Source: Cephalotus follicularis
Lineage: Eukaryota > Streptophyta > Magnoliopsida > Oxalidales > Cephalotaceae
DNA length: 64,000 nt
NCBI GenBank assembly: GCA_001972305.1
Contig: BDDD01000062.1
Span: 164,845 to 228,844, forward strand
Direction of reading: 5' to 3'
Part shown: one piece after another, positions 1 to 24,481 of the stretch
How the letters are laid out: each line of letters begins with the position of its first letter
How positions within the stretch are numbered: position 1 is the first letter of the stretch
The notes under the pieces: generated by a model
The model's input: the letters and a program-made list of their open reading frames with translations, nothing else
Told to the model about the DNA's origin: nothing
Databases searched by the model: none
Translations under genes and position numbers: made by a program

Positions 1-2107
1 TGAAGAGTCCGAGCACAGCAAGAAGAAGAAGCAGTCGAGAAGAAAGAAGGAAGCAGTAGAGCCAGAGAAAGGGCTAGCAGAGAGAAGAAAGGACGTAAGC
101 ATCCGAGGAAGTAGCAACAACTGTGAGTGGGACATCCTTTCCTTTAAGCATTTTATTTGTTTATCTCATGTTCTTTGAGAATCCTTCTCCTCAGCTCCAG
201 TTTTGAGTAAGTGAGTTTTGGATGGGAAATCGTTTTTTCCTAAATGTCTTATGTTAATCATTCTTTCTAAGTGAAGAGCTTTCCCAATGTAGAAATGTTC
301 AGTCCCTTTACATCGTTCATCACCAGATGAGATAACGTGTACGTGTTCACCCCCTCCTCAGTGTACCTATTGTCTATAATGGGTTATTGAGCGAGTCTGC
401 CCCCGGGTTCCATACCTGGATCCCCTTACACTGTGGCTAGGACAGTGTATAGCGTTGAGTGCAGCCGAGCACACAGGTACAAAACTCCGTCCTCCTCGGC
501 CTTCTCATCGCTAGGGTGAGAAGACGAGCGAGTCTATCCCCGGGTTCCATACCTGGATCCCCTTACATTGTTGCTAGGATAATGTATAGTGGTGAGTACA
601 GCAGAGTTAAGTTATCAGGTGTATCATTACGTAGAGCCCTTCAGTAGGTTTTCCAGAGGAGGACCATGTCCTTGGGCTTTTAGTCCCAAACACAGTATCA
701 AGTAAAGAATAGTAAGTCTAGATGAGAACACAGGTTCTCGGCAGATAAGCTGCCCAACTCGGCATAGGCTGAAGTTTTATCCAGTTTACGGCATAGGCCA
801 GGGATCAGCTCAGTTCAAGCCACTATAAGTTGGCAACTATATTACCTAATTAGCAAGGTAAAGCATAGCAACGAAAATCCAGTTCCCATTTTAGTTTTCT
901 CCTCGGGTATTAGCCGAGAAGGACCCCAGTCCTTTTCAGATCTCTGTCTTTTGTTAAGTTGTATTCTTATGTTAATTCAGTGATCATGAATATTCTAACA
1001 TTAGTTAAGCAGAGAAAGCAGTATGTTTTTCAAGTACTTTGAGCTATTCTTTATTGTATGCCATGGCATATATGTTACTACAGCCCTTTTCCCCAGTTGA
1101 GATAGTTGTTCTTGATCATGGTAAGTTTTCTCTAGTGCATTCCTTTTTAAAGAATGCATCAGGGATGTTTTGTTCTCTTTTCACTTAATCAGTTGGACTA
1201 ATCCTGTCACAGACTCTCTTGCAGATCAGCAAGTCGGAGGAGAGCCTCCAGTTCAGTAGTAGAAGCTTTAGCAATGTAGTTTTGAGCTCAACACCTCGGG
1301 ACGTCAGCTCGGGCATTTAGATATGCATTGCATTGAGCATTCTTTTGGGTTTCCTTACCTCCTTTTGTTGAAAGGGTAGCATAGAGTTTTTGTTTAAGAT
1401 GATATTCTTCTCTTGTAAAGAAAAGCAAGTTATGTATTTTTTTGCCGGGCAGAGAAGGCATGCTCCTATGTTATAGCCAGGGATCAAACAAGTTATGTAA
1501 TTATGATTTTTGTATTTGATATGGATGTTTAGAGTTTATAGATTTGTTTACCTTATGTTTTCATGGATATTTCATGTTTGAGTTTGGTGATCCCAAGTCA
1601 GGCCGAGGAACCAGAGAGTCCTCGGGTTTCCTAGTGGGAATAGTTAAGCAGACCTGAGAAGAAGTTTTAAGTTTAGATGTTTTGCCAGAGGAGAAAGAGC
1701 CGAGGCCAGGGAGTGTCCTCGGGTTTAGGTTAGCCTTGGTGTTAAAGTGTTTGTGTGAGGAGTACGTAAGTGTTCTCCTCGGACGTTTGTATGTTGAGTT
1801 GTTTTATAGCGCTACTGTTTCCTTAGGTTAAGCGGTGCGTTTGAGTTATGGTTAAGTATGTTGGGTTGGCAGAGGAGAGAGACCCGAGGACATGGGGCGT
1901 CCTCGGGCACATGTTGTTATGTTTAGTAAGCAGGTGAGAGATACGTGGGTGCTCTCCTCGGGTAGTGTAAGTTTGAGAGGGTTGTTGGCTGTGGAGTGCC
2001 ATCCCCGGCAGGTCACGTGTCCCATAGCTAGAGCGGGAGAGGGTCCTGACAATATCGATAAAATATTTAAGTCATCCCAAGTCTTTGGTTTGAAATCTCT
2101 ACTGTAG
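1..2107. other. Unassigned repeat-like non-coding DNA
   Basis: No conserved protein domain is visible here. The first ~175 bases can be read as a lysine/arginine-rich frame open to the left edge that ends at a stop, which could be the tail of a coding region outside the window. The rest has many CCTCGG / CCGAGG motifs, a compositional trait shared with the Tat-type elements further right. It also contains a direct repeat at 389 and 526. It abuts the copia fossil at about 2108, where that element's reverse transcriptase signature begins, so this block may be a piece of another LTR element lying against or inside the copia copy. I could not define ends or a target duplication. Confidence 0.4.
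389..592. repeat. Imperfect direct repeat, 137-bp period
   Basis: A ~66-bp block starting GAGCGAGTCT at 389 recurs at 526 with a few substitutions. Both copies contain CCCCGGGTTCCATACCTGG. The period is 137 bp. Confidence 0.7.
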
Positions 2108-4700
2108 GTAAACTTTCAATAAAATATCATCAACATACACAATCAACAGAATCCTCCCAACATTATAGGAACGACATAATACAGAATGATCACCACTACA
2201 ACGCAGCATTCCAAATTGAGTTACAACATCAGTAAAGTGACCAAACCACATCCGAGATGACTGTTATAAACCATATAATGACTTCTTAAGTTTACACACC
2301 ATCCCTAACTCCCCCTTAACAATAAACCCAGGGGGTTGCTACATATACACCTCCTCTTGTAAGTCCCCATGTAGAAAAGCATTCTTAACATCTAGTTGAT
2401 ATAAGGGCCAATGATGAGAGGTTGCAAGAGAGACAAAAATTCTAATATAAGAAAGTTTAGCAACATAGAAAAAGTATCCAAATAATCAACCCTATATGTC
2501 TGTGCATATCCCTTTGCCAGAGTGAGATAATGCAGAGGAAACAGACTTAGGTATAGGATATGAGTCAACAGTAGAAAGAAAAGAACAAAATGTAAGTGAC
2601 GGACCAGAATAAGATACAAATGAAGAAATACAATGCTGAGTATAACTGCGCTTACATTTTCTCAAAGCTATAGGAAGTGCATTTGGATCCACAGAGGAGT
2701 AAGTAGTTGGCAAAGTGGTAGAGTCAGGGTCAACTGTAGGAAGGAAAGGACGAGGACGAGTATGATGGGTAAATAATTTACGAATCTCTGGACGCGGTCT
2801 AGGAAATGGATATGGTGGTGATGGAAATGGCTGGGGAAGATGATGTTGTACAATATATACTAGAAAGTTATCAGTAAACTTTGATTCAGTAGAAGACTCT
2901 ATTTGGTAAGGGGTAGACTTAAAGAAAGAAACATCACCAGGCACAAAATATCGATCAAGATCGTAAGAGTAACATCGATAACCTTTTTGAGTGCGAGAGT
3001 ATCTTAGAAAAATATATTTGAGAGCTTTATATTCCAGTTTGGATACACACAGACGGTGATCTTAAACATAACAAACACATCCAAAGATATGTGGAGGTAA
3101 TGAAAACAAAGGTTTAGAAGGAAAGAGAAGCGAATATGGAATACTACCACGAAGAACAGAGGAAGACATACAATTAACAAGATAACAAGCAGCTGAGACA
3201 GCATCAGCCCAAAAAATTTTAGAAACCTTCATAGTATACAATAAAGTTTGAGTAATTTTCAATAAATGGTGATTCTTTCACTCAACAACTCTATTTTATT
3301 GTGGAGTATATGAACAAGACGATTGATGAATTATTCTATGTTGAGTCATGAAATCAATAAAAGAAGTTGAAAAATAGTACTCCTTAGCATTATCACTACG
3401 CAACGTACGAATAGAAATACCAAACAGTGTTTTAATCTTAGCTACAAAAGAACAGAATATGGAAAACATGTCAGAATGATTTTTCATTAAACAAAGCCAA
3501 GTAGTTCGAGAATAGTCATCAACAAATGTAATAAAATACTTAAAACCACGCTTTGATGCTACAAGACACGGTCCCCGAATATCATAATGACCTACCTCAA
3601 ATGGATTCATAGATTGCTTATTGACTCTAGGTAGGTAAGGCAAACGATGGTGCTTCCCAAACTAACGTGACTCATTCTAAACTCGATAAAGAACTAAAAC
3701 TAGGGACTAATCTCTTTAGAATTTCCAAGGATGGATGACCCAAACGATAATGAGTCTTAAGAGGCGAGTCCACAGTGGAACAAGCAAAAGAGGCTAGAAT
3801 AGAAAAGGAAGAGTCTTCAAGAAGATACAATCCTCCTGACCCTCACCCTCTACCAATCATCTTCCTTGCCAAATGATCCTGAAATACACACGAATCAAGA
3901 TAGAACATTAAGAACAGTTAAATGCTTTAGTGAGTTTACTAACAGACAAAAGATTGAAAGGAAATTCTAGTAAGAAAAGAATTGATGATAAAGACAATGA
4001 AGGACTAGGCAAACAGTGCCAGTGCCCTTAACAATGGTAGTGGATCCATCTGCTAAGATGACTCCTAGAATAGATGATGAATCATGAAAAGAAGAAAATA
4101 TACCTGAAGTCCCTGTCATATGGTCTGAAGCACCTGAGTCAATGACCTAGGTTAGATTAGTTGAGGAAAGACAAGCAGTGGCATTACCTCTCTGGCCAAA
4201 AGTAACTATAGAAGAAGAAAATGATGGCTGCTGTGTAATATGAAAACTCATCATTATAGGTGATACAGACCAAAAACTCATCATCAAAGTCAAGACGGCG
4301 CTGGACCAGGATATTCCGTCACCGGAGATGTAGATTGGCGCTGAATTAGGAAGATTCCCTTATCGAAGTTGGCTATCGGCGCTTAAAAGATATGATCGGC
4401 GTTGGATAGATCAGGACGAACGTTGAAGAAAAGGTTCACCGGAGAGGATGACTTGCCGGAGATGAAGATTGACGCGGCTTGATGCAATTAGGGTAGGTTT
4501 TGGCAGATTGAACGGACGTACGACTGCAGGAAGGACGTGCTGCGACGTGGCGCTAGGGTTTGGGTATCTAGGGTTTTCTTTTTCTTTTTTTTTCTTTTTT
4601 TTTCTTGCTTCTGCTTTGTTTATTTATTTATTTTACTTTTTTTAAAAAAAAATTAAAATTATCCCAACCTTCTCTAAAACCATGTAGAGTGGAAAGTCAG
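2108..4700 (-). mobile_element. Ty1/copia retrotransposon fossil, broken
   Basis: Translation of the minus strand gives copia pol in the usual order for this superfamily (integrase before reverse transcriptase). Integrase core lies around 3062-3643, with FVDDYSR and TLRSDNAKEY and the serine-proline style region after it. The reverse-transcriptase YVDDIL-type signature sits near 2110-2135 at the left border. Around 4672-4684 the minus strand reads a degenerate form of the initiator-Met tRNA primer-binding site common in plant copia elements, so the 5' LTR side is probably just beyond 4684. The copy is clearly broken, with many small breaks and missing parts. The lineage was not resolved. It looks old, but no LTR pair could be compared for dating. 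Confidence 0.8.
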
Positions 4701-6988
4701 AAAATATTTCATTCACATAACATTATTAGGCGTAGGATTACATATTTATAATATAGGATTACTAATGAGCCAAGCTCATTAATCCACTAATTATTCTGAC
4801 TTGTCTGGCTGTTATTTCTAGTAGTGTAATATTTCGTTCTTGATCAAAAGTTTTGGACACTATAAAATCTGGTGGTTTATTTCCAACACGTTGGTTATTG
4901 AAATAGACTTGGAAAATCATTGTTTGTCCAATCAAATCATTGATCATTGTTGGAAGTGTTATTAGTTTATCATTTCTTTCATAAGAATGAGTTTTTTGAG
5001 GCTTTGCCGATTATCATTTGAGCTTACTTATCAAACATGATAAATATAATTCTGTCAGATTCATCAACAACTATTAGATAAAGTTTGTAACTGCATACAA
5101 ATTTTTTTTGTAGTTATAATAAAGTGAAATATCAATTTAATAAGAATGAAGTTAAATATATTGTAAATACCGAAAAAATATTGAATATACTATGTACCTT
5201 GGATTGTTAAGTTCTTTTAGTTCCTCATGGTCATTGCATAATCACTTAGTAGCGCCCCATTTTTTTTTTTTTTTTTTTGCGCAACTATTGCATCGAGGGC
5301 ACAGTAGTAAAAGCCATCATTGTGTTGTGTCAATGTTCACAATCATTGCTTAACATGTAAAGTGCATTCCCTCTAAATAATATTGTGTTTAAATACAAAT
5401 ATTATGTATAGATTTTAATGTCAATGTTGGCATTTTAGCAGCTCGTGGATATTTTTCCTATTTGGGTTCAACCAATTTGGTCTTGTAGGTGCAGGTATTA
5501 GTTCAACATTTCAGTTACTTTGTTGTAAGCTACAAGACACCAAATGAAATAAAGAATTGGTTTTAACATGTTTTATATATAGTAATAAATGATTTTTAGG
5601 GATATTGAGTAAAATACCGTTCCACAAAATCTTTGCGTTGTGGAATTGATGGAATTATGTGGTATGTGGTAGATGTAGAGTTATTGACGAAAAGAGTTTG
5701 TTAACATTACTGAATCTTTTTTATTAGAATGTTAAGAGATGCTAAATATGTATGTTGTTTATTATTTGTTGTTATTGTTACTGACCTTTAAATTGCTTCA
5801 CTCGCATTCCTGTGAAAACAACAACAAACGAGGTGGCAGTCTTGAATTTGTTTTAAGGTCTTATGAGACAATTATACCAATTGAGACTGTTTCTATATGG
5901 CAATTATACTAATTGAGGGTGTTTCCATGTGGCAATTTCTTAAGATTTCGTGTTAAAAATTTAGAGTTGAATTTATTTATTTATTTATATATACTGTAAG
6001 AGATTAGATCAAATGATAACCATACTACCCCGTAAGCACTACTAACTTCATTCACTACATGTTTACGGGTTTGCTGATGATTATTGTAGTCAATAATACT
6101 AGATGTTTTAACACTTACACCAATTTTTACATCCTAATTCATTTGGTTAAAAAGATGTCAAAGATGTAGTTGGCAAAAGGAACTTAGCAACATTAGCTTA
6201 ATTAGACGAGAAAACAGATGCTAAAGTTGGCAGAATGGTCCTGACGTCCTGATCTGACCAAGAGGTTCTCAATACTAGTTTTGAAGCCATCTCTCCCATC
6301 GTTACCTGTATATGACTACTACTCCTCCAGAAACTCTTCACTCCATTTGATTTGGCTTATCTAAGCTCGATAAAGAAACTTCAGGACTTCGACAACCACA
6401 CTCGTTTGTATGTTTGTGGGTTACTGGATTTTATGCAACACATATCTAATTTTCCGTGGCTAGGTTCGAGTATTGGTCCTATTGGTGGAAGGCAACTGCA
6501 TCCTCAGTTTCTCAAAAGATTTGAGCTGGGGCGCGGCTGCCCTCCTATTTTATTGGTCCACTTTTTCTTAATTTGCTTTTTGAACAATTCATAGTATTTG
6601 GTATTTTTGGTGCATCAGTTTTCCATAATTTTACGGTGAAAATGAGTTTAATATATCTGCAATTTGTTCGTAATTTTGGGTGGCTGAATAATATACCACA
6701 AAGTCATGCCACCCTGATGGAACATCCATAATGTAGCTACCAAAGAGAGTAGGAGAGTAATTGTTAGTGTCCATTGTGTTCAAGTGAATACAGTGACACA
6801 GTGTAGTTTTGGAGGTTTAGAGAATCATGACATTGAGAAGAGGGTGTTAAACAATGGACAATACACTAAACCATGTTGCAATTAATTGTTACAAATACAG
6901 TACGGCAGTATAATTGATTTTAGGAAAAGATGTGGCCCAAGTGGTTTAGAAAATAATAATAATAATAACCAATGCCATCGTAGTAGAC

Positions 6989-7211
6989 TTTCATAGCTAA
7001 AGGTTCAGATTTACTGCTGAAATTGGGAGAAAGCATAGCCTGAGAGCCTGCAGTCATTGAGATCCGTAAATTATGATAAATATTTGTGAAAGATCATGCA
7101 GGGCATGTATTTCATAGCTAAAGGTTCAGATTTGCTGCTGAAATTGGGAGAAAGCATAGCCTGAGAGCCTGCAGTCATTGAGATCCGTAAATTATGGTAA
7201 ATATTTGTGAA
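6989..7211. repeat. Two-copy direct repeat, 121-bp period
   Basis: The ~102-bp block beginning TTTCATAGCTAAAGGTTCAG occurs at 6989 and again at 7110, nearly identical (one or two substitutions), with a ~19-bp spacer. The near identity implies a recent local duplication. Confidence 0.9.
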
Positions 7212-7451
7212 AACTGAACCCGCTGAATTCGTACATTAATATATGTTTTCTAGTGCCATAGCTTTTTCCAGTAGGACATATAAGAAATTGTTCAAAAAGG
7301 GAATCGTTCTCACAGCTCACCAAGGCATTTACATGTAACAGTTTGTTTATCATAATGTGAAACTATCTAGCAATAATAATCCCCTAAATACAAAATTGAA
7401 ACAGTAAGTAGATTTCTTCATCAGACAATGCTGTCCAAAGAACTTTAAATG

Positions 7452-7577
7452 GTTTGTGATTGCAAAAATACATAATTAAGCAAATGTCTTAATGATGCAA
7501 TGATGTCCAATGACAGTTTGTGATTGCAAAAATACATAAAGCAAATGTCTTAATGATGCAATGATGTCCAATGACAG
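7452..7577. repeat. Two-copy tandem repeat, 64/61-bp unit
   Basis: The block GTTTGTGATTGCAAAAATAC to CCAATGACA occurs at 7452 and again at 7516. The second copy lacks three bases (CATAATTAAGC versus CATAAAGC). It is an adjacent head-to-tail duplication in the intergenic region beyond the 3' end of PEX1. Confidence 0.9.
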
Positions 7578-8160
7578 CAATTAGATGATGACATTTGTTT
7601 GCAAAATAGCCTGTGAACTCTCTTTCTGCCAGATTTTTTCTACTATCAGTCGCTAGGTGAAAGCTGTGAAGTTCATAATAAATATCATCTTGTTATTATA
7701 TGAATTTTCAAAACAATTCAAAGACCCAACACGCATCTACTTTTTTTTTTCTCATTGGTTTCTTTAATTAACTGATAAATATCAGTTATTCTTCTCATAT
7801 TTCTTCTTGAAGAGATAAAGTATATTTAATTAATAGACAAAGAACAGAATTACAAAGAAACAAGTCAGTTCAGTCATCCACACCTATTCTGTTAGCAAAT
7901 AGGACAAGGGAGAAGGCAAGGATAGAGTACCAGATCTTTGCCTTTGTTAATGGCGAGTGGAACAAGACAAGGAAATGCTGGTGGGCTGTGTTCAGTGGTG
8001 TGATTAGTCGTCAGGGTTTGCTGGCAGCTCCAGTAATGGTTGATTACACAGATTAAAGAAGCTACAACGATGTGGCGGTGGGGGTTACAACTTTAGTGGT
8101 GTTTATTGATTCCTCATCAGTGCTGCATCCTCCCACCCATACTGGCTTCATACTGGCAAT

Positions 8161-8464
8161 TATTTATGATATTAAAGTTATTATATTGTTTTCTTTGGAT
8201 AAAAGTATGTAAGGTTGACAGAAGGGGCCATGCGAGTGCTCAAGCACTGGCCACGTGTAGGTTAGGTCTCTGAGGCCCGTCATGTGGTTTTGAACCCTTT
8301 CACTATTACACAAAGTCCCTTTAGATGGAGAGAGAAAACCCAGTTCTATGCTTTGTGCCATATTTATATATAAGAATATAGAAAGAGATAATGGATAATC
8401 TATCCAGAATACCTGCTAGAAAGCACACATCAGGAAGAAGGGGTATCAATGGTTTTAAAACTTG
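8161..8464 (-). other. Probable PEX1 3' UTR / downstream flank
   Basis: This is the 304 bases after the PEX1 stop codon on the minus strand. The sequence is AT-rich and has no second coding exon. I see no unique polyadenylation signal, so the UTR end is not fixed; A-rich TATATATAA stretches near 8360-8375 are candidates only. Confidence 0.4.
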
Positions 8465-22678
<14,214 letters not shown>

Positions 22679-22991
22679 TGATGCAAAGAGAGTGTGACAA
22701 GCGAGAGAGAGGGAGAGATATTATTATTTTTTATTATAAGCACTGAAAATGAAATTAATTTGCTTTGCTAGTCCACAGGATTATAAAATTATTGTAAGGA
22801 AATCCCAAATCGTGTGAAATTTTTCACAAGTGTCTAACTTATGAAAAAAAGTGTATTGTGTATCGTCCAACTCGTAACGAAATATGATTCAAAGATATGT
22901 GTGTAATATGTTTTTGTAAAAATATCTTAATTAAGTTTTAATTTAACGTTTAATATATATATATATATATAAATTTTTAATGTAACATAAC
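22679..22991 (-). promoter_or_regulatory. PEX1 5' UTR and core promoter region
   Basis: The 313 bp between the PEX1 ATG and the nearest LTR. On the minus strand the bases just upstream of ATG form a CT-rich stretch (+ strand GCGAGAGAGAGGGAGAGATA), like the pyrimidine patches of plant core promoters. A TATAATAA-like sequence lies around 22731-22738. A TA dinucleotide run is at about 22951-22971. The transcription start is not known. The short distance to the retrotransposon LTR means the host promoter either is compact or overlaps LTR sequence. Confidence 0.55.
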
Positions 22992-23856
22992 TGTTGATAC
23001 AGAAATCCTTCTCTCAACAGTATCTTACGTGGAAGATTTTAATTTGTTAAGAGGAACGCTCAAAAAGGATGTCTGGGAGGAAGACGTCGATCTCTGATTC
23101 CTGCACAAAGTAACAAACTGGTGGAAGGTCCAAGAGGTTGTTCTCCCGAGGACACTCCGACGCTCAAGTTAGACAATGTGCAGAGGATATAAGGTTCTTT
23201 ACAATGTAAAAATGGCTGACCTTTGATTTGTGTTTGATTCTTGTATTTATAGGGCTGGTTTGTAACTGTCTGAGCGTGAAAAGCGGAGGTGATAGTTGTC
23301 CCCTAAAGAAATGCCGAGGATCTCGGGATTTTCCTTATCTCCACCTGATTTATCGCTACCTTCCTTACTGGTAGTTAACTGTATCTTATCTTCTATATTT
23401 GGAAGATATGGATCCCTGAAAAGTAGGCTAACTTCATGGCTTCATTCCATAAATGAAGAGGGGATCCTTTGCCACAGATCTGCCGAGGAGGCGAACTGTA
23501 GTGATGCTAGTGAGGTAATCAGCCCCTTGCTTCAAGGTCTTCATCGTTTAAAGTTTCTCCATAGACTTGTGCTTGAAGTGAGTGGTCTTCTGCTATGTAG
23601 CCGAGGAGGTTCTCAGCACTGATGCTACAGAGGGGGTCCTCGGCCATGATGCCGAGGAGAGTAACCTTTGCGTAGCAACCGCGGGGTGGGTCTTCGGCAC
23701 CTATGCCGAGGAAGAATTCTTCTCATGTTACTGTTTTCGTAGCTAATAAGCTTCCTCTGACTTGAGTTCGTACAAACTTTAAAACTCTTGGACACTTAGC
23801 TGTGTTTGCGGAGGACACATGTCGTTTTTGGTTTAATTCAACTTTTTTCCATATCA
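22992..23856 (-). repeat. 3' LTR of element A
   Basis: On the minus strand it begins TGATATGG directly after the purine tract GGACCAGGGGGG and ends ...GTATCAACA, giving canonical TG...CA ends and 865 bp. Element B's LTR starts with the same TGATATG and ends ATCAACA, showing family relationship. It lies upstream of PEX1 in the same transcriptional direction. Confidence 0.8.
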
Positions 23857-24259
23857 TATGCCCCCCTGGTCCTTCTTCTCTGGCCTTGGTCAGAGGAGGA
23901 GGAGCAGAGTTGAGAGCCGTGGCTCAGGCCAAACTCCTCTACAAAGCTTCCTGCTAGCTTTCTTGTTTGTGAGCGAGCCGAGATCGTATGTATTGCCTTG
24001 GATGATCCTCTGATCAAAGCTGAATGTGCCTTGACAGAGGACCTAAATCTGCCTCCTTGTTTGCATCTGTCCCGTCTAACGGGCCTCGTGTTACGGGCCC
24101 AAATCATTGTAGTTAAGTAGCGTATTGAGCACAACTTACACCTGGCATAAGCAGAGCGTTTCCCGCCTCTGTCTCTTCGTCTCCTGCGCTCAATATGTCG
24201 GTTCACTTCTCAACCGCTAGATCTATGCTAGATGGAGGGCCAGGATTCAAGCTCTGGCC

Positions 24260-24267
24260 TATAAAAG
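24260..24267 (+). promoter_or_regulatory. TATA box, candidate promoter of the antisense ORF
   Basis: TATAAAAG lies about 220 bp upstream of the ATG at 24482, on the strand of the additional ORF and opposite to pol. A consensus TATA box here suggests the accessory ORF of element A has its own promoter. Confidence 0.5.
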
Positions 24268-24481
24268 GAGTCCTACTTCACTGAGCCAACCTTTTACGCC
24301 TTCTAATTTCTTGCCAACACCTTTGAGAGTTCTTGAGATCTCCAGTTTCTTCAGTCTTCAATCTTCTCCTTCCAGCCGCTCTTCATACCAGTTTCTGGGT
24401 AAGTTGACTGTCTTTTTGTAGCTCTATGCCACATCTAAGTCCTTTCTAGCTTTTTCTCTCGTTCTCTTTGTGTCGACATTG

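Larger units (their letters stand above)
4701..8160. other. Intergenic DNA, no gene recognised
   Basis: AT-rich sequence downstream of PEX1. The first few hundred bases may be LTR remains of the copia fossil. A run of 19 T at 5260-5278 follows AGCGCCCCA. Two tandem duplications (6989-7211 and 7452-7577) are listed separately. Short open frames here, for example near 6352-6594, show no domain or codon signal that I trust. Confidence 0.6.

Noticed and set aside
5250-5290. Poly-T run as the tail of a SINE or LINE on the minus strand
   Set aside because: No RNA polymerase III A/B boxes, no reverse transcriptase and no target duplication could be seen around it.
6352-6594. 80-codon plus-strand frame in the intergenic region
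   Set aside because: No homology recognised, no promoter or splice context; expected by chance at this base composition.
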